Part shown: in pieces, positions 28,008 through 35,966 of the stretch
How the letters are laid out: the number at the start of each line of letters is the position of its first letter
Numbering within the stretch: the first letter of the stretch is position 1
Program-made: the position numbers and the translations under genes
The notes under the pieces: generated by a model
What the model saw: the letters and a program-made list of their open reading frames with translations, nothing else
Told to the model about the DNA's origin: nothing
The model's database searches: none
Origin: Saprospiraceae bacterium
Lineage (GTDB): Bacteria; Bacteroidota; Bacteroidia; Chitinophagales; Saprospiraceae
DNA: 64,000 nt
Assembly: GCA_020631235.1 (NCBI GenBank)
Contig: JAHDHQ010000018.1
Coordinates: forward strand, 1 to 64,000
Direction: 5' to 3'

Positions 28008-28580
28008 TTAGGCCATTTTAAATCGGCGCAGAAATCTACGAGCTATGTGATGCATGGTCCACCCTATCAAACTGCCTATAAACCCACCGGCTAAAACATC
28101 CAAAGGATAATGAACACCCACGTAAACCTGAGCTAAGCAAATCATCGAAGCCCAAAATAGAAACAAGATTTGCCAACGGCGCCGACTAAAGAGGGGAATC
28201 AACATGAAATACCATGCGACCGCAAAATGATTGGTCGCATGCGAGGAAGTAAAACTGTAACCACCGCCACAATCCACTCTGACTTTGGTGTTTGGAAACT
28301 GGTCTACTATATGGCACGGTCTAGGACGTTCTACGGTTTTCTTAATCAGCTTAGAGCTGATTGTATCCGCGGCGAAAACCGTACAAACTGCAAACAAAAT
28401 ATAAACCAGAGACTGTTTGCCGTAATGCTTGATCAATGCAAAAATTAAGAATGCATACAATGGGATCCATGTATATTTATTCCGAATAGGTGGTAAGAGC
28501 CAATCAAAAACATCGTTAGATAAACCCTGATTAATCAGCGAAAAGACTTGTTGATCTATGTCCAACAATGCATCTATCAC
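28008..28580 (-). CDS. PAP2-family membrane phosphatase
   Basis: The 190 residues contain about five membrane helices and the three phosphatase motifs: KKTVERPRP, SSHATNH (the PSGH-type motif), and YVGVHYPLD, where His and Asp complete the site. In the third motif the usual SR is AQ. The family removes phosphate from undecaprenyl pyrophosphate, phosphatidylglycerol phosphate or lipid A. The substrate cannot be told here. The start is GTG and abuts the glnS stop with no gap. Confidence 0.88.
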   Translation of the reverse strand: MIDALLDIDQQVFSLINQGLSNDVFDWLLPPIRNKYTWIPLYAFLIFALIKHYGKQSLVYILFAVCTVFAADTISSKLIKKTVERPRPCHIVDQFPNTKVRVDCGGGYSFTSSHATNHFAVAWYFMLIPLFSRRRWQILFLFWASMICLAQVYVGVHYPLDVLAGGFIGSLIGWTMHHIARRFLRRFKMA

Positions 28581-30245
28581 CTATTTCTTTTTACCCCAAG
28601 ATGATTTTAAATCTACCGTGCGATTAAACACCAAATGATCATCGGTACTGGTAGGATCTAAAGTGTAATAGCCTTTGCGCATAAATTGGTAAGAAACACC
28701 TTGCACCGCTGAAGATATATAAGGCTCAGCTAAAGCATTTGTATTCTCTGATAAAGAATCTTCATTGAAAAATTCCATAAAATCTTTTCCTTCATGCGAT
28801 AAAGGGGCTGGATCTGTAAACAGTTTTTCATAATTTCTTAAGGTCACAGGCACTGCATCTTGAATAGAAACCCAGTGAAGGGTTCCTTTAGCTTTTACAC
28901 CAGACACATCCTCTCCACTTTTACTATTAGGATAATAACTACATTGCACCTCGACCACATCATCCTGATCATTGGTCGTATAGCTGTCGCAATGAAGGAT
29001 AAAACCATTCTTTAAACGCACATCCTTACCTGGCGCCATACGGAAATATTTTTTAGGTGGGTCGATCATAAAGTCGCCTTTCTCTATGTATATTTCTCGA
29101 CGGAGTATGACATCATGCCGTCCAGCTGATTCATCTTCAGGATTATTTATGCCCGATATGATCTCTTTTTCTTTGTCAAAATTAGTGATTACCACTTTTA
29201 ATGGGTCTGTAACAACCATGGCTCGAGTGGCTGTCGCATTTAGATGATCTCTCACACACGACTCAAGCAGTTCTATCTCGACTAAGTTATCACGCTTAGC
29301 TATGCCTGTTTTTTCACAAAAGTTGATAATCGCTTCCGGTGGATATCCTCTTCTTCTCATTCCAGAAATGGTCGGCATACGAGGATCATCCCAGCCACTC
29401 ACCAAACCTTCTTCGACTAATTTGAGCAGACGTCTTTTTGAGGTAATCATGTAAGCTACATTCATCCTAGCAAATTCTATTTGACGACTTGGATAAATGT
29501 CTAGTTTTTCGATAAACCAATTGTATAGTGGACGATGATGAATAAACTCTAAAGAACACATCGAATGTGTTATATTCTCAATCGAATCAGATTGGCCATG
29601 CGCAAAATCATACATCGGATATATACACCAAGCATCTCCAGTTCGGTGATGAGTCGATCGTTTTATTCTGTAAATAATAGGATCTCGTAAGTGCATATTA
29701 GGAGAGGTCATATCGACTTTTGCACGCAAAACCATACTTCCATCATCAAATGCCCCTTCCTTCATCTTCTTAAATAAATCTAAGGATTCTTCGATAGGTC
29801 GATCTCGAAAAGGACTATTCGTTCCTGGTTTAGTCGGCACCCCTTTTTGCTCAGCAATAGCTTCGACCGTCGATTCATCTACATATGCATCTCCCTGGGT
29901 GATGAGTTGGGTAGCGAAAGCGTACAATTGATCAAAATAATCTGATGCGAAATATGGTTTATCATGCCATTCAAAACCCAACCATGCAATGTCTTTTTTT
30001 ATAGACTCAACATATTCTGTTTCTTCTTTTTCTGGATTAGTATCGTCGAATCTTAAATTCGTCTTCCCATTATATTTTGCGGCTAAGGAAAAGTTAATCC
30101 AAATCGCTTTAGCATGACCTATATGTAGATATCCATTGGGTTCTGGTGGGAACCTTGTGTGTATGGATTTATGCTTGCCTGATGATAAATCATCCGCTAT
30201 TATCTCTTCTAAAAAATTAAGTGATCTTGTCTTTTCTTCGCTCAT
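28581..30245 (-). CDS. glnS: Glutamine--tRNA ligase
   Basis: The 554 residues are the usual length for GlnRS. The class I HIGH motif is intact (residues 41-44, in RFPPEPNGYLHIGHAK), as is a KMSKS-equivalent at about 268-272 (TSKRR). The C-terminal beta-barrel anticodon-binding part follows. Position and sequence match the bacterial GlnRS group that was acquired from eukaryotes and is seen in Bacteroidota. It charges tRNA-Gln directly, so a GatCAB route for Gln would not be needed. It starts 2 bases after argS. Confidence 0.96.
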   Translation of the reverse strand: MSEEKTRSLNFLEEIIADDLSSGKHKSIHTRFPPEPNGYLHIGHAKAIWINFSLAAKYNGKTNLRFDDTNPEKEETEYVESIKKDIAWLGFEWHDKPYFASDYFDQLYAFATQLITQGDAYVDESTVEAIAEQKGVPTKPGTNSPFRDRPIEESLDLFKKMKEGAFDDGSMVLRAKVDMTSPNMHLRDPIIYRIKRSTHHRTGDAWCIYPMYDFAHGQSDSIENITHSMCSLEFIHHRPLYNWFIEKLDIYPSRQIEFARMNVAYMITSKRRLLKLVEEGLVSGWDDPRMPTISGMRRRGYPPEAIINFCEKTGIAKRDNLVEIELLESCVRDHLNATATRAMVVTDPLKVVITNFDKEKEIISGINNPEDESAGRHDVILRREIYIEKGDFMIDPPKKYFRMAPGKDVRLKNGFILHCDSYTTNDQDDVVEVQCSYYPNSKSGEDVSGVKAKGTLHWVSIQDAVPVTLRNYEKLFTDPAPLSHEGKDFMEFFNEDSLSENTNALAEPYISSAVQGVSYQFMRKGYYTLDPTSTDDHLVFNRTVDLKSSWGKKK

Positions 30246-30247
30246 AA

Positions 30248-32092
30248 TTACATTCTTGAAGGCATTTCGATGCCTAATAATCGCATGGATCTTTCTAATA
30301 TGGTGGCCACTGTCTCTATCAGTTGTAAACGGAACGCTTTCGCCTCATCACTAGCGTTTAAAATACGTACTTCATGATAAAATCGATGAAAATCTTTAGC
30401 TAGGCTAAAGCTATAGTTTGCGATCGCTGAAGGGTCATATTGTTTGGCCGCTTCTTGTAAAACACTTGGAAACTGTAGTAAGTCAATTAATAATGTTTTT
30501 TCTGCATCTTCAATGCTTTCATAACTATCCATATTGGCTTTTAAAGCATCTTCATTTTTTCTCAAAATGGATTTTATGCGGACATAAGCATTTTGTATGT
30601 AAGGACCCGTTTGACCTTGCATGTCTACTGATTGTTTAGGATCAAAGGTCATCCGCTTTTTAGGATGTACTTTGATGATAAAATACTTCAGTGCTCCAAG
30701 CCCTATTTTAGCATATATATCTTCGCGCTCTGTTTCTTCGATATCTTCTAGATTACCATTTTCTTGGGCTGAAGTTCTGGCTTCAGCTATTACCTCGGCT
30801 ACTAAATCATCTGCATCAACTACGGTACCTTCTCGAGATTTCATTTTGCCTGTAGGTAAATCCACCATACCATAAGATAAATGAAACAGAGCATCCGAAT
30901 AAGGCTCTTCTATGAGTTTTAGCGTTTCAAATAAAGCTTTAAAGTGATAGTCTTGTTCGTTCCCAACCACATAAACCATAGAGTTCATTCCATGATCATC
31001 ATACCTTTGTTTTGCAGTGCCAATGTCTTGTGTCATATAAACGGAAGTCCCATCACTTCGTAACAAGATTTTTTTGTCTAAACCTTGTTCGGTCAGGTCT
31101 ACCCATATACTGCCATCTTCTTCTTTATAGAATTTACCTTTTGTTAATTGTTGTTCAATGATGTCCTTTCCTAAAAGATAAGTATCAGATTCATAGTAAA
31201 GTTGATCAAAAGAAACCTTTAAACTTTTATAGGTTTCTTCAAACCCTTCATATACCCAACCATTCATCGTTTTCCATAACTCTTTTGTTTCTTGGTCTCC
31301 TTCTTCCCACTTAAGCAACATCTCTTTTGTTTCTTCTCCTAAAGTAGAATAGCTATTAAAGTATCTGTTTTTATATGTTTTGAAAAAATCTTCTTTACTC
31401 TGTTCTTCTTTTTTGTGGACTTGATAAACTTCTTGGGCATCAGTGCTTGTTTGCCATGTTTGGTACTCCTTGTTAAGCAGTTGATCATAAGCTACATAAT
31501 AATCGCCTACAAAATGATCGCCCTTTTTACCTGCTTCTTTCGGGGTCAGTCCATTGCCTGTTTTTTTCCATGCCATCATGCTTTTACACACAGCAATTCC
31601 ACGATCATTAACAATTTGAGTATTTATGACTTCATGACCTACTTCTTTCAATATTTGGGAACAAGACCAGCCTAACAAAATATTCCTAATATGCCCTAGG
31701 TGCAGAGGTTTATTGGTGTTAGGTGAAGAGAATTCTACCAATGTTTTTACACCTGCATTTTCTATTCGCCCTATGCTTTCTTTTTGTTGAAACAACTTAG
31801 CTAGTTCTTTCCTCCAAGCAATCGCTGAAATTTCTAGATTTAAAAATCCTTTGATAATATTATAGCTAACAAAGGTTTCATCGTTATCTATTAGTGCTTT
31901 GCCGATGGTATCACCTAATGCTTGAGGGCTTTGTCTTAAAGCTTTAACAAATGGGAATAAAACAACCGTATAATCTCCCTCAAAGTTTTTGGCAGTTACG
32001 TTCACTAGTATATCCGATGCTGCTACCGTGTGGTCAAATTGTTTAGATAAACAATCAGCAACTTGATTTTGTATTAATTGTATGATGTTCAA
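30248..32092 (-). CDS. argS: Arginine--tRNA ligase
   Basis: The 614 residues contain the ArgRS-specific N-terminal additional domain, the class I signature with HLGH (131-134, in NTNKPLHLGHIRN), the RSDGTSVYMTQDIG motif and the DALR anticodon-binding domain at the C-terminus (ending in LLGIEMPSRM). It aminoacylates tRNA-Arg and, like other ArgRS, would need the tRNA present for activation. It heads the argS-glnS-PAP2 unit, with a 2-base gap to glnS. Confidence 0.97.
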   Translation of the reverse strand: MNIIQLIQNQVADCLSKQFDHTVAASDILVNVTAKNFEGDYTVVLFPFVKALRQSPQALGDTIGKALIDNDETFVSYNIIKGFLNLEISAIAWRKELAKLFQQKESIGRIENAGVKTLVEFSSPNTNKPLHLGHIRNILLGWSCSQILKEVGHEVINTQIVNDRGIAVCKSMMAWKKTGNGLTPKEAGKKGDHFVGDYYVAYDQLLNKEYQTWQTSTDAQEVYQVHKKEEQSKEDFFKTYKNRYFNSYSTLGEETKEMLLKWEEGDQETKELWKTMNGWVYEGFEETYKSLKVSFDQLYYESDTYLLGKDIIEQQLTKGKFYKEEDGSIWVDLTEQGLDKKILLRSDGTSVYMTQDIGTAKQRYDDHGMNSMVYVVGNEQDYHFKALFETLKLIEEPYSDALFHLSYGMVDLPTGKMKSREGTVVDADDLVAEVIAEARTSAQENGNLEDIEETEREDIYAKIGLGALKYFIIKVHPKKRMTFDPKQSVDMQGQTGPYIQNAYVRIKSILRKNEDALKANMDSYESIEDAEKTLLIDLLQFPSVLQEAAKQYDPSAIANYSFSLAKDFHRFYHEVRILNASDEAKAFRLQLIETVATILERSMRLLGIEMPSRM

Positions 32093-32147
32093 GCTTGAAA
32101 AAATTTACACAAAAGTAGAAGAAATAGTAATAAACTATACCATTAAA

Positions 32148-32687
32148 TCATGGTCTAAAAAAACTAAATATCGTTTGGCCATAATTCCGAGCGGACTCTA
32201 AATATTTATGACCTTCAAATCTGACATTGGGATTATGCTCTACAATGAGTAATCCATCTTCTTTTAGTAAGCCTTTGTCTATTATTATTGCGGGGATTGT
32301 ATCTATGGTACGCAGTGCATAAGGAGGTCCAGCGAATATGACATCATAGCTTGTTGTGCATCGATCAATGTATTTAAATACATCCGACTTTTTGACTTGA
32401 ATTTTGTCTTCTATATCTAATTTTGCTACCATTTGTTTAACAAATTGGATCGCTGGATAGTGTCTATCAACGTATGTTGTATCATTGCAGCCTCTCGATA
32501 TAAATTCGTAACAATGATTTCCTGTTCCACCAAATAAATCAAGAAAGCTTACTTCTGTAAAGTCAATCCTATTTTGGAGCATGTTATAGAGGCCTTCCTT
32601 TGATATATCTGTCGTGGGTCTAGTTGGCCAATTTTTAGCTGGAGGAGTAAATCGATGGCCCTTAAATTGGCCGGCTATTATCCGCAT
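32148..32687 (-). CDS. rsmD: 16S rRNA (guanine-966-N2)-methyltransferase RsmD-like
   Basis: The 179 residues match RsmD: MRIIAGQFKGHRF at the start, RPTTDISKEGLYNML, and the S-adenosylmethionine loop LDLFGGTG (49-56). The catalytic motif, usually DPPY or NPPY, reads GPPY (120-123), because codon 120 is GGA. It overlaps the DUF3822 gene by 10 bases, a pairing often seen in Bacteroidota. The methylation of G966 in the small ribosomal subunit is likely, but the lost acidic or amide residue leaves activity uncertain. Confidence 0.88.
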   Translation of the reverse strand: MRIIAGQFKGHRFTPPAKNWPTRPTTDISKEGLYNMLQNRIDFTEVSFLDLFGGTGNHCYEFISRGCNDTTYVDRHYPAIQFVKQMVAKLDIEDKIQVKKSDVFKYIDRCTTSYDVIFAGPPYALRTIDTIPAIIIDKGLLKEDGLLIVEHNPNVRFEGHKYLESARNYGQTIFSFFRP

Positions 32688-33454
32688 TGTTGTGCTAGAT
32701 ATAAATCTTGAAAATGGGCTAGGTTGAAATCCTTTCGATCGCTGATTTTTTCTTCTATTATTAGAGGACTAACCTTATGAAAGTATTGTTGGAGCAATTT
32801 TACGATATTCGAATCCTCGCCTACCCGACCAGTATAGTGTAAAGTCAATGCTTTTTTATCAAAATTAAACTGCTGAGCCACGAGTTCGGGGTAATATAGA
32901 AAATCCACCTGGGATCTACATTGGAACTGATTAACAAAGCAAAGCTTTTGATTAGACTTAGCTACTATACTTAAGGTATCATTTTCTATATGAAGAATCA
33001 TAGTATTGGCTGTTTCCATATCTAGGAGTACATCTCCTAGAGCAGCCATTAAGTGTCCACATTTTTGTGTTGACAGGCTAGCATTTTTAACACCAAATAA
33101 TAAAGAAGTTTTCTGATTGTTAAAGGAGTAATCTCGAATGGATGATAGATCCATCAAGCTATCGGGTGTTAAATGCTGGAAAAACCCCTTTCTATTATTC
33201 TCACTTATTTGCTTTGTTTCTATGAGTAAAAAAGGCGTTTGATTGGTAAGTACTTTAATGGGGTAATCCCCTATTTCCTTTTTCAAGGTTTGGTGGACAT
33301 TTTTAGTAAAATTTCCAAATGTGCCCGCTTGAACCAAAAAGTTTTTAGTATCCCAAACCCCAAAACTTAAAGTGCTATCGGCAACGATAGCACTTATATC
33401 TTTTATTTGGGTTTGTTTTTCTATATGCTTAAAATATGTCGTTAATTCTCCCAA
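32678..33454 (-). CDS. DUF3822-family protein
   Basis: The 258 residues resemble the Bacteroidota DUF3822 family, which has an actin/ASKHA-like fold of unknown role and is typically encoded next to rsmD. Alternating strands and helices, with no signal peptide or membrane segment, point to a cytoplasmic protein. It overlaps the upstream gene by 13 bases and rsmD by 10. This tight three-gene unit suggests a shared link to ribosome or nucleotide metabolism, which is inference. Confidence 0.75.
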   Translation of the reverse strand: MGELTTYFKHIEKQTQIKDISAIVADSTLSFGVWDTKNFLVQAGTFGNFTKNVHQTLKKEIGDYPIKVLTNQTPFLLIETKQISENNRKGFFQHLTPDSLMDLSSIRDYSFNNQKTSLLFGVKNASLSTQKCGHLMAALGDVLLDMETANTMILHIENDTLSIVAKSNQKLCFVNQFQCRSQVDFLYYPELVAQQFNFDKKALTLHYTGRVGEDSNIVKLLQQYFHKVSPLIIEEKISDRKDFNLAHFQDLYLAQQCG

Positions 33455-34017
33455 TTACCTGCAATATTTGGTTTTTGCATATCTCCAAATTTGATAATGC
33501 CATTTGGATCATATGAATTATCATATTTCTTGTATCTATCATTGGCAAATTTGCCCATGAAATTACTGTATCTAGTACCGACTTCAACCACTGAAACTAA
33601 GGTCGACTGATAAGTGATCGTATCTGCATCAAAATTAAATCTCACATTATCAGAGAAAGGTACTAGGTCTAAGTCCTTTAAACTTATCCCCATGCTTGTT
33701 AAGGAGTCAATTGCGGAATGTTTGATTTCTGTACGAATCACTTCTTCTCCTGCATCTACATCTCCTATTTCTTTGATATCTACAATGCTATCATTCTCTA
33801 AAACTTGCACTAGGGTATCAAAAGTAGGAGCAAATTCTCCAGTAATTCTTCTGTACATTTCTTGAGATTCTCTCAAATCCATCAATTTTTCAACCACTGC
33901 ATCCTTTCTTTTAGTTTTTTCAGTTTGGAAAGCAATAGGTTCTTTGATATTCATCACTAGCAAGTAGATCAACACAATGTTCAATAAAATTAGTGCGGCT
34001 CTAATAATTAACTTCAT
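33442..34017 (-). CDS. Membrane-anchored protein of unknown function
   Basis: The 191 residues have an uncleaved-looking N-terminal helix (about 5-24), then a long helical segment (about 32-65, KRKDAVVEKLMDLRESQEMYRR) followed by an extended domain. The layout is like pilin- or secretin-associated membrane proteins of Bacteroidota: an anchor, a coiled helix and a periplasmic domain with an NGIIKFGDMQKPN end. No motif gives a function. It is the first gene of the unit with the DUF3822 gene and rsmD, and lies divergent from tsaD across 211 bases. Confidence 0.65.
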   Translation of the reverse strand: MKLIIRAALILLNIVLIYLLVMNIKEPIAFQTEKTKRKDAVVEKLMDLRESQEMYRRITGEFAPTFDTLVQVLENDSIVDIKEIGDVDAGEEVIRTEIKHSAIDSLTSMGISLKDLDLVPFSDNVRFNFDADTITYQSTLVSVVEVGTRYSNFMGKFANDRYKKYDNSYDPNGIIKFGDMQKPNIAGNWEN

Positions 34018-34112
34018 GGCTTAATTTTAAATTTTGGCTTTAAAGCGTTCGTTTTATCTCAATAGAAAATGAAAATTAATAAAAGTCTAAAACATTCCCT
34101 AATCTAAAACAG

Positions 34113-34134
34113 GATGAAATCATTTTCTTTCATC
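34113..34134. repeat. 7-bp inverted repeat in the divergent region before tsaD
   Basis: GATGAAA (34113-34119) and TTTCATC (34128-34134) flank 8 bases in the 211-base region between the divergent membrane-protein gene and tsaD. It could be an operator or a chance palindrome in AT-rich DNA. Confidence 0.25.
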
Positions 34135-34174
34135 GAATATTTACGAACAATACACTACAAGATGCAAAAAAAGA

Positions 34175-34182
34175 TATTTTTG
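34175..34182 (+). promoter_or_regulatory. Possible Bacteroidota -7 box for tsaD
   Basis: TATTTTTG fits TANNTTTG and lies 46 bases before the tsaD ATG. No clear TTG occurs at the -33 distance, and AT-rich DNA yields such boxes by chance. Confidence 0.3.
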
Positions 34183-34228
34183 GTGCATGAGTATTCAACT
34201 TTTTTAAATAAATGTTATTTCTCCATAC

Positions 34229-35230
34229 ATGAAAGCAAATATCCTAGCTATAGAATCAAGTTGTGATGACACTTCAGCAGCAATAATACAAGATGGAAAA
34301 GTGCTCAGTAATATCACAGCTAACCAAAAAGTACATGAAGCCTATGGAGGTGTGGTTCCTGAATTAGCCTCCAGAAAACACCAAATAAATATTGTTCCAG
34401 TGGTGGATGCGGCATTGAAAAAAGCCAACATAAATAAGAAAGATTTAGATGCTGTGGCTTTTACAAAAGGACCTGGTCTTTTAGGTAGTTTATTAGTGGG
34501 TGTGGGTTTTGCCAAATCATTTGCCTTAGGTATGGGCATCCCTATGATCGAAGTAAATCATATGCATGCCCATGTGCTAGCTCATTTTGCCGAAGACCCA
34601 AAACCTGCTTTCCCCTTTTTATGTTTAACTGTTTCTGGAGGTCATACTCAAATTGTATTAGTTAATGATTATCTTGATTTGACGGTGCTGGGCAATTCGA
34701 TTGATGATGCTGCAGGTGAAGCCTTTGATAAAACAGGAAAAATCATCGGACTGCCCTATCCAGCAGGTCCTCACATCGATAAATTAGCGAAACAAGGTGA
34801 AGCAAAATATACCTTTGCTGAACCTAAGGTAGAAGGTCTAGATTTTAGTTTTTCAGGCCTAAAAACATCCATTTTGTATTTTCTGCAAAAGCAAGTGAAA
34901 GAAGATCCAGATTTTATCGAAAAAGAACAAGCGAATATATGTGCCTCCGTACAGCAAAGCATTATAACCATTCTAATGAATAAGCTCAAAAAGGCAAGTA
35001 ATATGCATAACATTACCGAAATAGCTATTGCCGGGGGTGTTTCCGCAAATTCTGGTTTACGAACTACTTTAGCTGAAACAGCCGAAGAACTAGGGTGGAA
35101 TCACTACATCCCAAGATTTGAATATTGTACCGATAACGCCGCAATGATTGGGGTGGCTGGATACTATAAATATTTAGCTAAGATTTTTTGTGATCAGTCC
35201 GTCAAAGCTGAAGCTAGAATGGCTTTTTAA
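34229..35230 (+). CDS. tsaD: tRNA N6-threonylcarbamoyladenosine transferase subunit TsaD
   Basis: The 333 residues are normal TsaD length. The N-terminus (LAIESSCDDTSAA), the metal-binding HMHAH motif (His111, His115), the SGGHTQIV loop and the GGVSANSGLR motif are all intact. TsaD, with TsaB and TsaE, transfers threonylcarbamoyl from its AMP carrier to A37 of ANN-decoding tRNAs. TsaB and TsaE are not in the window. The last four bases overlap the stop of the convergent DUF697-like gene. Confidence 0.97.
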   Translation: MKANILAIESSCDDTSAAIIQDGKVLSNITANQKVHEAYGGVVPELASRKHQINIVPVVDAALKKANINKKDLDAVAFTKGPGLLGSLLVGVGFAKSFALGMGIPMIEVNHMHAHVLAHFAEDPKPAFPFLCLTVSGGHTQIVLVNDYLDLTVLGNSIDDAAGEAFDKTGKIIGLPYPAGPHIDKLAKQGEAKYTFAEPKVEGLDFSFSGLKTSILYFLQKQVKEDPDFIEKEQANICASVQQSIITILMNKLKKASNMHNITEIAIAGGVSANSGLRTTLAETAEELGWNHYIPRFEYCTDNAAMIGVAGYYKYLAKIFCDQSVKAEARMAF

Positions 35231-35862
35231 GCCAAGATTTCTTTTTTCATTTTTTTGAACTCAGCCTCGGTGATCACTTTGTTTTTTCTCAATTTAGCTA
35301 GGCGTTCCAACTGTTCGATCTTATTTTCTGAAGGTTCTGCAGTTTCCATGTCTTCCACTTCAGCATCCACAATAGCTTGATTTTTATTGGTTGCTGGAGC
35401 AGGAGCTTCATTGCTTTCCTTCTCCATATCCTTGGCCATTTCTTTGCCTTGGTCAAATTTTTCCTTGTAGTAAGTTTTAAAATTCTCAACATTGAAATTT
35501 AAGAAATCACCACCCGTTTCAAAATGTTTTTTGAAAACTTCTCCTAAAGCATATGTAGAAGCACCAGATATAGCCGCAAAAGTAAGCCCACCAAGCACGG
35601 AACCAACTACTGGAATAACCTTAATCATTCCTGCGCCTAAACGGGCAATACCTGTTCCTGTTAAGGCGGTAATGAGTGCTTTCCCTTGATGTTCTTCAAA
35701 TTTGACATCATATTGTTGGCTAAGTGCACGGATCATATCAACTTGGATGGCACTTACTGCGACAAAATCCACGATTGGCAGTGGTATTGCTCCTGCCCCC
35801 ATAGACAATAACATATGATTTTTGATAATTTTATTTGCTTTTACGTTACTTATAGTTGCCAT
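35227..35862 (-). CDS. DUF697-like membrane protein with C-terminal SHOCT domain
   Basis: The 211 residues begin with a DUF697/YcjF-like module. Helices carry GAGAIPLPIVDFVAVSAIQVDMI, and a Gly/Ala-rich hydrophobic stretch (about 63-105) can insert in a membrane. A charged, Pro-rich linker (about 145-175) leads to a SHOCT domain at the end (about 178-211, LERLAKLRKNKVITEAEFKKMK). DUF697 modules in other bacteria accompany GTPases or stress proteins. Function here is unknown. It is a single-gene unit ending inside the tail of tsaD. Confidence 0.8.
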   Translation of the reverse strand: MATISNVKANKIIKNHMLLSMGAGAIPLPIVDFVAVSAIQVDMIRALSQQYDVKFEEHQGKALITALTGTGIARLGAGMIKVIPVVGSVLGGLTFAAISGASTYALGEVFKKHFETGGDFLNFNVENFKTYYKEKFDQGKEMAKDMEKESNEAPAPATNKNQAIVDAEVEDMETAEPSENKIEQLERLAKLRKNKVITEAEFKKMKKEILA

Positions 35863-35966
35863 CTAGTATTTTTTTCTGATTAATGCAAAGTTCATTTATT
35901 TAAACCATCCACTCACTTTTTCCGTTCCTCTAAACGACAAAAGCACAGAAACTATCGACGACCTAT

